64,000 nt of DNA from Singulisphaera sp. GP187 (GTDB lineage Bacteria; Planctomycetota; Planctomycetia; Gemmatales; Gemmataceae): NCBI GenBank assembly GCA_945905925.1, contig CAMDQN010000009.1, positions 1-64,000 on the forward strand, read 5' to 3'. The notes below the pieces were generated by a model, which was not told the DNA's origin, did no database searches, and saw nothing but the letters and a program-made list of their open reading frames with translations. Positions 44,449 to 51,904 of this stretch are shown here, in pieces (positions within the stretch are counted from its first letter, which is position 1; each line of letters opens with the position of its first letter). Both the position numbers and the translations under genes were made by a program.

Positions 44449-44745
44449 ATGATCCGCAAGTTGGTTCTCGGCGCGGCGGCGGTGGCAATCGGGTTCGGCG
44501 GGCAGGCGGCTATGGCCGGCGATTCGCTCCGCGGGTTGGGTGGTGGACCGAACGGCAGGTTCGTCCCGCGTGAGCAACTGCGGCACGATCACGACTACGT
44601 GGTGTACGTGCGGCACAACGGGCACTGGGACCAGTACGGGCGGTTCGAGACGTGGCGCGAGGCCGAACGCGTCGCATGCTGTCTGGAAGATCGCGGACCG
44701 CGGGTGCGTGTCGAAGTGGTCGAGGATCGCTGCCGCCAGTGGTAA
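44449..44745 (+). CDS. Small secreted hypothetical protein
   Basis: A 98-residue protein with a signal peptide (LVLGAAAVAIGFGGQAAMAG) and a compact charged mature part (DHDYVVYVRHNGHWDQYGRF, ETWREAERVACCLEDRGPRV). The tandem CC and the many Arg/His residues are noticeable. The ATG at 44449 is preferred: GGAG ends six bases upstream. No family recognised. Confidence 0.65.
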   Translation: MIRKLVLGAAAVAIGFGGQAAMAGDSLRGLGGGPNGRFVPREQLRHDHDYVVYVRHNGHWDQYGRFETWREAERVACCLEDRGPRVRVEVVEDRCRQW

Positions 44746-44855
44746 GCGAAACCGCGAACGAAGAATTTGAAACTAAATCGGCGCACACCGCGAACCATTG
44801 GGTGTGCGCCGCGTCTGTAGGTGTGACGACTTCACATTTGAAGTAGGAACAAGCC

Positions 44856-44999
44856 ATGACCGGGTTCATTAAACAGCCGCGTAACCCCCAACGACCGCAA
44901 CCGCAACAGCGCGGGTTCCGGTTCGGGTTCGGGCCGTTTAATCGACCCAACCAATTCCCGAATCAGTTCCGCATCCAGATTCGCATCCAGACCGGATGA
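44856..44999 (+). CDS. Tiny Arg/Gln/Phe-rich ORF
   Basis: A 47-residue ORF: MTGFIKQPRNPQRPQPQQRG then FRFGFGPFNRPNQFPNQFRI and QIRIQTG. The preceding AAGTAGGAAC could serve for ribosome binding. Low complexity and no family; moderately likely real because of its amphipathic, repeat-like end (NQFRIQIRIQ). Confidence 0.4.
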   Translation: MTGFIKQPRNPQRPQPQQRGFRFGFGPFNRPNQFPNQFRIQIRIQTG

Positions 45000-45081
45000 C
45001 GCCACACCGAACAGGGTTCAGCACCCATCGGCCTGGTGTCTCCGCAACGAGATGCCAGGCCGATGGTGTTTTTTCACATAC

Positions 45082-45153
45082 AGCGGTGTGGCCGAATGGT
45101 AAGGCGGCGCCCTGTTAAGGCGTATTGTGTAGGTTCGATTCCTACTACCGCTG
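45082..45153 (+). tRNA. tRNA-Asn (GTT), first copy
   Basis: Acceptor arms AGCGGTG/TACCGCT, D stem GCC...GGC, anticodon loop CTGTTAA (GTT), T arm GTAGG-TTCGATT-CCTAC. CCA is not encoded. Confidence 0.9.
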
Positions 45154-45191
45154 CTGTATATCCGCTCATTGATAATTGGCGTTGGTTCTAT

Positions 45192-45266
45192 TGCCGGGGA
45201 TTCAGTGTTGGTACTGAAGCCACCCTCTGAAGGTGGAGGACGCTGGTTCGATTCCAGCCTCGGCAA
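45192..45266 (+). tRNA. tRNA-Gln (CTG)
   Basis: Acceptor TGCCGGG/CTCGGCA, anticodon loop CTCTGAA (CTG), T arm GCTGG-TTCGATT-CCAGC. Nearly identical in body to the next gene. Confidence 0.88.
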
Positions 45267-45322
45267 CTTGGTGAGTGTTCAGGAATGGTTCGCGTCGGAC
45301 CCGGAGGGTCCGGGCCAACAAA

Positions 45323-45399
45323 TTCCGGGGGATTCAGTGTTGGCACTGAAGCCACCCTTTGAAGGTGGAGGACGCTGGTTCGATTCCAGCCCCCGGAAC
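45323..45399 (+). tRNA. tRNA-Gln (TTG)
   Basis: Acceptor TTCCGGG/CCCGGAA, anticodon loop CTTTGAA (TTG), T arm GCTGG-TTCGATT-CCAGC. The D arm and anticodon arm match the CTG copy almost base for base, so the two arose by duplication. Confidence 0.9.
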
Positions 45400-45409
45400 T
45401 CGGAGTGAT

Positions 45410-45482
45410 ACCTCGCACGCTTCAATGGCGAAGCCGCCGGCTTTTAACCGGCAGACGCAGGGTTCGATCCCCTGGCGAGGTA
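45410..45482 (+). tRNA. tRNA-Lys (TTT)
   Basis: Acceptor ACCTCGC/GCGAGGT, anticodon loop CTTTTAA (TTT), T arm CAGGG-TTCGATC-CCCTG. Confidence 0.9.
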
Positions 45483-45498
45483 CTGGTGTCGTTTGTTC

Positions 45499-45571
45499 CC
45501 CGGTGAAGCTAACACGGTTGAAGCACTGCGCTGAAAACGCGGAGGAGCTGGTTCGACTCCAGCCGCCGGGA
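45499..45571 (+). tRNA. tRNA-Phe (GAA)
   Basis: Acceptor CCCGGTG/CGCCGGG, anticodon loop CTGAAAA (GAA), T arm GCTGG-TTCGACT-CCAGC. Anticodon stem has one T-G pair. Confidence 0.85.
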
Positions 45572-45580
45572 CTGCGAGCA

Positions 45581-45690
45581 AGGGTGAAGTTTGAAGGATG
45601 AAGGATGAATTGAAGACAAGATAACGCAGAGTGCGACGCCGGGTTTCTGCGTTTGATTCATCCTTCTTCCTTCATCTTTCAACCTTCATC
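45581..45690. repeat. Inverted repeat within the tRNA array
   Basis: TGAAGTTTGAAGGATGAAGG and its complement (ending CAACCTTCATC) flank an inner pair AACGCAG/CTGCGTT. It sits between tRNA-Phe and tRNA-Pro and is AT-richer than the tRNAs. Confidence 0.75.
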
Positions 45691-45699
45691 CCTTTTGCT

Positions 45700-45771
45700 C
45701 AGGATGTGGGCCATTGGTTGGCCGCGAGTCTTGGGAACTCGTTCAAGTAGGTTCGATTCCTGCCATCCTGA
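45700..45771 (+). tRNA. tRNA-Pro (TGG)
   Basis: Acceptor CAGGATG/CATCCTG, anticodon loop CTTGGGA (TGG), T arm GTAGG-TTCGATT-CCTGC with one T-G pair. The D arm (GGCCATTGGTTGGCC) is atypical for bacterial Pro tRNA. Confidence 0.8.
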
Positions 45772-45775
45772 CTGC

Positions 45776-45844
45776 GCACCATCCGACGGCCGCGGCATTG
45801 GGCCTCCGAAGCTTGGTTGGCTGGTTCGACTCCAGCATGGTGTA
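45776..45844 (+). tRNA. tRNA-Arg (CCG), weak anticodon stem
   Basis: Acceptor GCACCAT/ATGGTGT, anticodon loop CTCCGAA (CCG), T arm GCTGG-TTCGACT-CCAGC. The anticodon stem TGGGC/GCTTG has three T-G type pairs and the gene is only 69 bases, so it may be degenerate. Confidence 0.65.
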
Positions 45845-45852
45845 CTGTTTTT

Positions 45853-45925
45853 GGGTCGGAAGCTGATACGGAATAGCAGCGGGTTGTTAACCCGCGTGTA
45901 GTGGGTTCGATTCCCACCCGGCCCT
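45853..45925 (+). tRNA. tRNA-Asn (GTT), second copy
   Basis: Acceptor GGGTCGG/CCGGCCC, anticodon loop TTGTTAA (GTT), T arm GTGGG-TTCGATT-CCCAC. The body differs strongly from the first Asn gene, so it is not a recent duplicate. Confidence 0.9.
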
Positions 45926-45981
45926 CTGATTCTCTTGCTCGATGTTTGTTATTTGCGATTTGAGATTTGTTATTTGAACAC

Positions 45982-46053
45982 GCCCCGTCCGACGGCACTG
46001 CGGCGCTGGGTCTACGAAACCCGGTTGCGAAGGTTCGACTCCTTCACGGGGCA
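45982..46053 (+). tRNA. tRNA-Arg (ACG)
   Basis: Acceptor GCCCCGT/ACGGGGC, anticodon stem TGGGT/ACCCG with loop CTACGAA (ACG), T arm GAAGG-TTCGACT-CCTTC. Its last ten bases overlap the end of the convergent amidohydrolase gene. Confidence 0.88.
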
Positions 46054-47267
46054 CTTCTCCACTGTCCGCGAAACATCGTGCAGCGTTCTCCTGCGTGATC
46101 CGCGAGCAGTAATTCGTGCGGATCGGGAGCGTCCGCGTTCGGCAACGGCACCACCACGAAGTCGGCGCTCTTGCCGGCTTCGAGGCTCCCGGTTTCGTCG
46201 GCCCAACCGAGCGATTCGGCGCCGGAGAGCGTGACCATTCGCAAGAGTTGGTCGACCGGGAAGTCGGGGTAGCGCAACCGCACGAAGCGCGCTTCGCTGA
46301 GGATGTCGAGATCGGGGTTGGACGCGAGGCTATCGGTACCGAGACAAACCCGAACGCCTCGCGCGAGGAATTCGCGAAACGGGTGCGGCGGGTGACCGAA
46401 CGCCGCGTGCGTTCGTGGGCAGTAGACGATTGTGTGAGCCGGCGCAAGTGGGGCGTCCGTCGGCAGGTAGTTACAGTGGACGTAGAGGATCGGCGGTGCC
46501 GCTTTCGGGTACGCAACGAAGAAGTCGCGCAGCCCGGCGGTGAACGCGGAGGCATTCCACACACCCAGTTGCTTCAGAAAGTCAACGAACGGTCCGGTTT
46601 TGGAAGCCAGGAGTTCGATCTCGGCGGGTGATTCGGCGAAGTGAATCGCCGCGTTGCCCAAGTAGAGTTGGCCGCGAGCACAATCGTGGTTCGCGCTGTA
46701 CGGTGCGTGCGGAGATGTCGCCCACCGGCAGGACGGCGTGGCGGGATATATTCCTGGTGGCGCGTCGGGATCCCACGACCCCCCGATTGTGGCGCCAATT
46801 TCCGATAGCGTCGCGTTGTACTTGTCCTCGCTCAACCCGATGACTTCCCAAAACAAGACGGCGCGAACGAAGGCTCTCGCGATGGCCGGATAACTCACCC
46901 CGCCGGAAGTGATGTCGCCGATGAGCGTGGTGCCGTGGCGAAGGCATTCGGCCAGGCCGTCGCGGATGTTGGCTTGCACCTGCTCCGCAGTTCGCGTGCG
47001 CCGGTATGCGATCACGCCGCGCAGCCAGTCAGTGAAGTGGTTAGGGTCGGTTGGTGGGATCAGTCCGCGAGCGCCACTCAAGTCGAGGTGTGTGTGCGGG
47101 TTCACCAGACCGGGAATGATTGCGGCGTTGCCGAAGTCGACATCCGCGATGCGCTCGCCGTGCGTCAGCACCGCTTCGATGCGGTCGTCGCGAACGGTAA
47201 CGGTGCCGTTCGCGAGCGGTGGCCCGCTGACAGGAAACACATAACGCGCGGTGTATGTTCGCGACAT
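46044..47267 (-). CDS. Amidohydrolase (cytosine deaminase/chlorohydrolase type)
   Basis: A 407-residue metal-dependent hydrolase of the guanine deaminase/MtaD/SsnA group. Ligand motifs: VNPHTHLDLSGARGL (HxH), WATSPHAPYSA (His), ILYVHCNYLP (His) and VCLGTDSLASNPDL (Asp). The first strands carry the small beta domain (TVTVRDDRIEAVLT, GKSADFVVVPLP). The start at 47267 is chosen from the family; upstream codons run into tRNA-Ile. The stop codon lies inside the acceptor stem of tRNA-Arg(ACG). Futalosine/aminofutalosine deaminase (menaquinone) is one possibility; substrate not determined. Confidence 0.88.
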   Translation of the reverse strand: MSRTYTARYVFPVSGPPLANGTVTVRDDRIEAVLTHGERIADVDFGNAAIIPGLVNPHTHLDLSGARGLIPPTDPNHFTDWLRGVIAYRRTRTAEQVQANIRDGLAECLRHGTTLIGDITSGGVSYPAIARAFVRAVLFWEVIGLSEDKYNATLSEIGATIGGSWDPDAPPGIYPATPSCRWATSPHAPYSANHDCARGQLYLGNAAIHFAESPAEIELLASKTGPFVDFLKQLGVWNASAFTAGLRDFFVAYPKAAPPILYVHCNYLPTDAPLAPAHTIVYCPRTHAAFGHPPHPFREFLARGVRVCLGTDSLASNPDLDILSEARFVRLRYPDFPVDQLLRMVTLSGAESLGWADETGSLEAGKSADFVVVPLPNADAPDPHELLLADHAGERCTMFRGQWRSAP

Positions 47268-47280
47268 GAAGGTGCAATAC

Positions 47281-47352
47281 AGGTCGGTAGCCAAGTGGTA
47301 AGGCGTGTGTCTGATAAGCACACAATCGCGGGTTCGATTCCCGCCCGACCTA
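47281..47352 (+). tRNA. tRNA-Ile (GAT)
   Basis: Acceptor AGGTCGG/CCGACCT, anticodon loop CTGATAA (GAT), T arm GCGGG-TTCGATT-CCCGC. Divergent from the amidohydrolase start by 13 bases. It stands outside an rRNA operon. Confidence 0.92.
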
Positions 47353-47379
47353 TCTTTCTCTTTTCTCTCAAACAGTAAT

Positions 47380-47464
47380 GTAACAGGTAAAAAGTAACAG
47401 GTAACAATGGATGAGAAGACAGCGTCAGTCTGTTGCCTTGTCATCCATTGTTACCTGTTACATC
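47380..47464. repeat. Inverted repeat before the GNAT gene end
   Basis: TGTAACAGGTAA and AGTAACAGGTAACAATGGAT on the left pair with ATCCATTGTTACCTGTTAC (ending at 47461). The GNAT stop codon (47463-47465) adjoins the right arm. Confidence 0.8.
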
Positions 47465-48281
47465 ACTTCGCTACCTCGCCGCGTTCGCTCTTGCGAACGC
47501 CTGCGGCCCGTGCGGGGCGCAGACGCGGTTCGCATTCCGGTGGCAGCGTGCGATCGTGCATCGGCGTGCCGGGCAGGTTGTGGTAGACGCGCTCGTGCAA
47601 TCCGCCCACCACTTCGCGCAACCGCTCCGGCGTGAACGCGGACTCTGGCGTGTCCAGCGGCTTCACGAACAACTGCAGCGGCACCGGTGGTGCTTCATCG
47701 TCGTCCTCATCGGCCGCGAAGTTCGGCGAGAGGAAATCCACACCATCCACCCACTGCCCGCCGACGCGGTCGAACAGGCGAGTGCGCGCCGTCCAATTCT
47801 CCCAGTCACTCGCATCCGCGAGCGGGTCCGGGCGGTGGCTCTCCCAGATCACGAACGGCAGCGACTCTCCCAGTTCCCCCGCAGCGACACGAAGTACCTT
47901 GAAGAACTGATCGTAGAGCCGCCCACCGACGCCCATACGCCGCGCCCAATCGGCGACACCAACGTAACAGAGGTAGCCGCCGTAGCCTGGCAGCAGCGCA
48001 CCGTACACGTAACCCGCGAGCGCGGCAGGATCGTCCTGCCGACCTTCGGGAGCCGCCAACAGAAGGTGACGGCTCCAGCCGTCCGGTCGCGGTTTGCTCT
48101 TGGTCCGGTCCTGAACGGACTGCTCGATCCACATCCACGGAATCCGCTCGTCCGCTGCCAGCGTCTGCTCGTAAAGTTTGGCGGCGGCTTGCGTCATGGC
48201 GTCTGCCGCGTCGAACGCCTCCCACACAACGACTTTCTGCACGACCAGTGTTTTTACCGGCGCAGTTTGCTGTAACTGCAC
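47463..48281 (-). CDS. GNAT-family acetyltransferase
   Basis: A 272-residue protein with the GNAT fold: GYLCYVGVADWARRMGVGGR (acetyl-CoA binding R-x-x-G-x-G) and YDQFFKVLRVAAGEL. The segments before and after (VVVWEAFDAADAMTQAAAKL, PFVIWESHRPDPLADASDWE) are not typical, so the acceptor is unknown. The start is a GTG at 48281 with AAGGAG nine bases upstream. Divergent from the NUDIX gene. Confidence 0.75.
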   Translation of the reverse strand: MQLQQTAPVKTLVVQKVVVWEAFDAADAMTQAAAKLYEQTLAADERIPWMWIEQSVQDRTKSKPRPDGWSRHLLLAAPEGRQDDPAALAGYVYGALLPGYGGYLCYVGVADWARRMGVGGRLYDQFFKVLRVAAGELGESLPFVIWESHRPDPLADASDWENWTARTRLFDRVGGQWVDGVDFLSPNFAADEDDDEAPPVPLQLFVKPLDTPESAFTPERLREVVGGLHERVYHNLPGTPMHDRTLPPECEPRLRPARAAGVRKSERGEVAK

Positions 48282-48510
48282 AAAGCACCTCTCCTTACGC
48301 TCTTCCCTGAGTAACTCGCGAAGCCGCGAGCGGCTTGAGACTTGGGGTTTGGTTTGATATTTCGCGCGATTCCTACACGCCCAAAGAAGCACACTCATTG
48401 TACCAGGAGGTTCGATTTTCGCGCGGTTGGCAGACGGTCGGAGAGCAGCTAAGTTACTCAAGGCGGTGCGCGAATGTTGCCATAAGGTCATGGCCTGGAG
48501 AGGGCTTGAA

Positions 48511-48969
48511 ATGTCCACGAGTGACGGTCAGAAGCACAGTTACGAATACCCGCGACCGGCCTTGACAGTAGATGTGGCGATCGTGACCCGCGAGGCCCGG
48601 CCGCGTGTCCTTCTGATCCAGCGCAAGAAAGATCCGTTCGCCGGAAGTTGGTCACTACCAGGAGGTTTCGTCGAGGAGAACGAGCGTCTCGCGGACGCCG
48701 CGAGGCGGGAACTGGTCGAAGAGACCGGGGTCGTCGCGACCGAGTTGGAACAACTCTACACAGCGGGCGATCCGGGGCGCGATCCGCGCGCCTGGACGGT
48801 CAGCGTGGTGTATCTGGCACAGGTGGACCCGGACGCGGTGAAGCCGGTCGCGGCCGACGACGCGAGCGCGGTCGGGTGGTTCGCGCTGGAGGAGTTGCCG
48901 CCGCTTGCGTTCGATCACGCGATGTTGTTGAGTCGCGTCCGGGCGCGCTTGACGGATCGGATGGTCTGA
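48511..48969 (+). CDS. NUDIX hydrolase
   Basis: A 152-residue NUDIX hydrolase; the box GGFVEENERLADAARRELVE plus ETGV is complete (G-x5-E-x7-REUxEExGU). DVAIVTREARPRVLLIQRKK is the usual first strand. The group of short NUDIX with QRKKDPFAGSWSLPGGF is typical of ADP-ribose pyrophosphatases. The ATG at 48511 is chosen (GGAGAGGG upstream). Converges with the nicotinamidase gene, one base apart, which together suggest NAD turnover. Confidence 0.88.
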   Translation: MSTSDGQKHSYEYPRPALTVDVAIVTREARPRVLLIQRKKDPFAGSWSLPGGFVEENERLADAARRELVEETGVVATELEQLYTAGDPGRDPRAWTVSVVYLAQVDPDAVKPVAADDASAVGWFALEELPPLAFDHAMLLSRVRARLTDRMV

Positions 48970-48970
48970 T

Positions 48971-49570
48971 TCACATCCGCAGTGCGTCCGTTACTTCCGC
49001 GACGGTGCAATATCGCACGCCGAGCGCCAAACCCTCTTCCTTCGCTTTCGCCTGAAAGAGTCCCGCGACTGGCACGTCGATACCGGCACTCGCGTCCTCC
49101 GCGAGCCACACGTCGAAGCCGGCGCGGCGCAGGTCGCGTGCCGCGAAGAAGCAACAGATGTTCGTCGCGATGCCGCAAACCACGACAGCCGTGATACCGG
49201 ACGCGGTCAGAAACGCGGCGAACGCTGGGTGTTGTGCTGTGATCGCGTAGGCTTCAAAGTCGGGGTCGTAACCTTTGCGCCAGATCGCGTTGAAGCGGTC
49301 CGCATGCAGACCGGGAAGGAACTCCGCGCCCGGCGTGTTCATCACGCAATGCGGCGGGTAGAGGTTGTCCGCTTTTCCGAGAAACGACCGGTGATCCGCG
49401 GGATGCCAGTCTTGCGTCGCATCAACACGCGCGAACGGGAGCGAAAGCAGCGCGTTCACTTGAGGCACGATCACGACCCCGCCCGGCACGGGTAGTTCCG
49501 CCGGGCACAGTTCGGTGAAGCCCCGCTGTGCGTCCACGACGAGCAGCGAGGTGGAAGTGGAGTTGAGCAT
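48971..49570 (-). CDS. Nicotinamidase / isochorismatase-family hydrolase
   Basis: A 199-residue cysteine hydrolase. The catalytic Asp is in LLVVDAQRGF, Lys in FNAIWRKGYD and Cys in VVVCGIATNICCFFAARDL (second Cys of NICC is the likely nucleophile). The metal-binding DWHPADHRSF block (DxHxxxH) supports nicotinamidase (PncA), which converts nicotinamide to nicotinate for NAD salvage. One base separates its end from the NUDIX gene end. Confidence 0.85.
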   Translation of the reverse strand: MLNSTSTSLLVVDAQRGFTELCPAELPVPGGVVIVPQVNALLSLPFARVDATQDWHPADHRSFLGKADNLYPPHCVMNTPGAEFLPGLHADRFNAIWRKGYDPDFEAYAITAQHPAFAAFLTASGITAVVVCGIATNICCFFAARDLRRAGFDVWLAEDASAGIDVPVAGLFQAKAKEEGLALGVRYCTVAEVTDALRM

Positions 49571-49878
49571 GAGGTGAAGTGTATTGGGTCACTTCTTGAT
49601 GTAACTACGGTGGATGACTCGGACTGCTTGGCGTTTTTACACGCGACCAGTGGTGAAGAGGGCAAAAGTGGTCTCTTCATAAGTAATTTCGGGACAGAGA
49701 ATTACTCCAATCTGATTGAATGCCAACCGTCATCGTGCGTAAGCCGCGGCGTGGCCTCTCGTGAATATTTTCGCTCCTGTTGCGGTTTCGCTCCAGATTC
49801 GGGCAGCGTACAATCGAGCCAAATGGCATCAGCGGAACACCAGGCCATTCCGACGGAGGTTCGAGGAGGACCGAAGCG
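49571..49878. other. Intergenic, upstream of Tyr/Gly-rich protein
   Basis: 308 bases between divergent genes. AT-richer parts near 49680-49770. No gene or clear repeat; holds both promoters. Confidence 0.5.
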
Positions 49879-50541
49879 ATGATTTGGACCACTTGTAAAG
49901 CGGCACTCGCGCTGGGCGCGGTGCTGGCGGTGAGCGGTGCCGCGGGCGCCGACGACCGCGACACGCTGCGCACGGCTGGCGGAGGGCCCAGCACGACGAT
50001 GACGCTTGGTGGAAAGGGCACTGCGGAACAGGCCGCGACCGAGGACAACGAGTTGGCCCGCGGCTACCGTCACTACGGCGGTTACCGCGGTTGGGGCGGT
50101 GGGTACGGTGGCTATCGCGGGTACTACGGCGGTGGCTACTACACCGGCTACCGGAGCTACAACGTCGGGTACTACCGTCCCGCGTACTATTACCCCCCAC
50201 GCGTGTACTACCCGACGTACCCGGTGTACCCGACGTACTACAACGGGTGCAGCACGGGCACCGGCTTCACGCTCGGCATCGGCGGCAACTCGGCGCCGAC
50301 GGTGACGCTCAGTTCGGGCCTTTCGCGCCCGGTCCCGCAACCGATGGCGCAGCCCACAGCGCCCGGTGATGGCACGTTCCGTTACGACGGCGGCCCGGCG
50401 AACCCGGTGCCAATGCCAAAAGCCGACCCGCAGCAAATCCCGCCCGCCGGCACGTCATCGGCGGCCACCGACCTGCCTGTGTCGCTGAAACCGAAGACCA
50501 CAACCTCGCCCTACAAGTACAAGGCTTACGGCGAGAAGTAG
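49879..50541 (+). CDS. Secreted Tyr/Gly-rich protein
   Basis: A 220-residue exported protein. Signal CKAALALGAVLAVSGAAGAD, then a Tyr/Gly-rich centre (YRHYGGYRGWGGGYGGYRGY, YYGGGYYTGYRSYNVGYY) and a YPTYPVYPTYYNGCSTG repeat. The C-terminal part has Pro-rich linkers. The composition is like envelope or matrix structural proteins. The start has GAGGAGGA upstream. Not assigned to a family. Confidence 0.75.
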   Translation: MIWTTCKAALALGAVLAVSGAAGADDRDTLRTAGGGPSTTMTLGGKGTAEQAATEDNELARGYRHYGGYRGWGGGYGGYRGYYGGGYYTGYRSYNVGYYRPAYYYPPRVYYPTYPVYPTYYNGCSTGTGFTLGIGGNSAPTVTLSSGLSRPVPQPMAQPTAPGDGTFRYDGGPANPVPMPKADPQQIPPAGTSSAATDLPVSLKPKTTTSPYKYKAYGEK

Positions 50542-50567
50542 TGGATGAGTGGAGAACAGTGTTAGCC

Positions 50568-50601
50568 GCGAGCCGAAGGCGAGTAAGCGCCTCCGGCTCG
50601 C
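50568..50601. terminator. Hairpin between convergent genes
   Basis: GCGAGCCG-AAGGCG / GCGCCTC-CGGCTCGC around the loop AGTAA, between genes ending at 50541 and 50608. Confidence 0.75.
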
Positions 50602-50607
50602 TTCGTT

Positions 50608-51198
50608 TCACGGCAACAGATCGCTCACCAGAATGGACGCATTCGGCGCGGCGAGCGGTGAGACGTGATCCGTGGACGCGAGCGTGAGGTGCGTGCGGTA
50701 CGCGGTCGCAGCGAGATCGGGAGGAAGCGGGAGCGGCTGCGGGTCGAGGAAGACGTGGAGCTGCCGGTTATCGACATCGAGCACCCAGTATTCGGGCACG
50801 TTCGCGGTCGCGTACAGTTCGGCCTTCGTGGTCAGGTCATAGGAGAGCGTCGCGTCGGCCACTTCGACCAGAAGGGCCGCAACGGTCGGGTGGTCGGTGT
50901 AGTCAGACCGCGCGCCCAGTGTGACGGACACATCCGGTTGCGGTTCCGATCCGGGCTTCCCACCGAGCACCGCGAACGGTTGCTGGACATCGACGAAGAA
51001 GCCAACTGCGAACGCTTGTTCGAGGGCGTCGGCAGCGCGGCCTGTCCCGACCCGATGGAGCCAGCCGATCGGGCTCATCTCAATCACCTCGCCGTAGATG
51101 AGTTCGACCCGCTTGCCGTCGAAGAGGCCGAGTCGACCGAGTTCGTAATACTGCTCGCGGGTCAATCGTGGTGGGACCGAGGGTGGCTTGGCGGTCAT
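50608..51198 (-). CDS. Uma2-family protein (DUF820, PD-(D/E)xK nuclease fold)
   Basis: A 196-residue Uma2-family protein. Motifs are the LTREQYYELGRLGLFDGKRV start, VELIYGEVIEMSPIG, PQPDVSVTL, LLVEVADATLSYD with the acidic E-V-A-D, and KAELYATANVPEYWVLDVDN. The fold is that of restriction-type nucleases; the biological role is unknown. These genes are abundant in cyanobacteria and planctomycetes. Downstream of 51227-51904 on the same strand. Confidence 0.85.
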   Translation of the reverse strand: MTAKPPSVPPRLTREQYYELGRLGLFDGKRVELIYGEVIEMSPIGWLHRVGTGRAADALEQAFAVGFFVDVQQPFAVLGGKPGSEPQPDVSVTLGARSDYTDHPTVAALLVEVADATLSYDLTTKAELYATANVPEYWVLDVDNRQLHVFLDPQPLPLPPDLAATAYRTHLTLASTDHVSPLAAPNASILVSDLLP

Positions 51199-51226
51199 GG
51201 GTGTTCCTCCTGTTGCAAGTTTAGCG

Positions 51227-51904
51227 TCACTCTTTGCCCAACACCAGATCGACGACCCAGCACCCGCGCACGTGAACCTGCTTCACGTCTCGGCAGTGGC
51301 TCAGGATGCGCGCGTTATCGCAGCCCGCGTCCTGGAGCGCGTCCGCGAGAATTGGCATCGCGCTGAAGTCACGCGATTCGTACATCTGGCGCGCGATGGC
51401 GAGAGCAGTGTCGGTGCGCCACTCTGGAGAGAAGTCGGCAGGACGGAATGGGTTCCCGAAGATGTCGCGCACGAGGGCGCATTGTTCCCAGAGGTCGGGT
51501 CGAGAGCGCGTCGTACCACCCGTCGCGTGAAAGACACGAGTTACGAGAAACGAACGTGGTGGATAGCAGAGTAGGACGACATCATCGGAGCAAGCCCACA
51601 TGTCACGACAAACCAAGTGACTGCCCATCCGTATAAGCTTTTCTTGACGAGCGGAAAATGCCGCGTCAAGGGCAGCCCGCAACTGCTCTTCATCGACAAG
51701 GCCATCCGCGAATCGTTCGGCCACGTCGAGCGTCTGAACCCAGAGCTGTTTATCCTGAAGCCACTTCCATATGTGTTTTTTTTCTGGCTGTCGTCGGCAA
51801 CACGCAACGCCGAGCAGTCGGAGCTTTCTCCCGCTGGCGTCCGAACCCAGATGTTCGACCAGACGGTACGGGGTTTTCACAGTCAACCAACTTCGCTGGT
51901 TCAT
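51227..51904 (-). CDS. Gemmata 'RKLRLLACCRR' family protein
   Basis: A 225-residue protein with the pattern [14 protein letters not shown] early (26-39), a region [40 protein letters not shown] (154-173) and the ending [20 protein letters not shown] ... [15 protein letters not shown]. It belongs to the family often carried by TIGR02996 proteins of Gemmata; the TIGR02996 part itself is missing here. Function unknown. It overlaps the upstream xylonate-dehydratase gene by four bases (ATGA), so both are translated together. The remnant at 12668 is related. Confidence 0.75.
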   Translation of the reverse strand: MNQRSWLTVKTPYRLVEHLGSDASGRKLRLLGVACCRRQPEKKHIWKWLQDKQLWVQTLDVAERFADGLVDEEQLRAALDAAFSARQEKLIRMGSHLVCRDMWACSDDVVLLCYPPRSFLVTRVFHATGGTTRSRPDLWEQCALVRDIFGNPFRPADFSPEWRTDTALAIARQMYESRDFSAMPILADALQDAGCDNARILSHCRDVKQVHVRGCWVVDLVLGKE

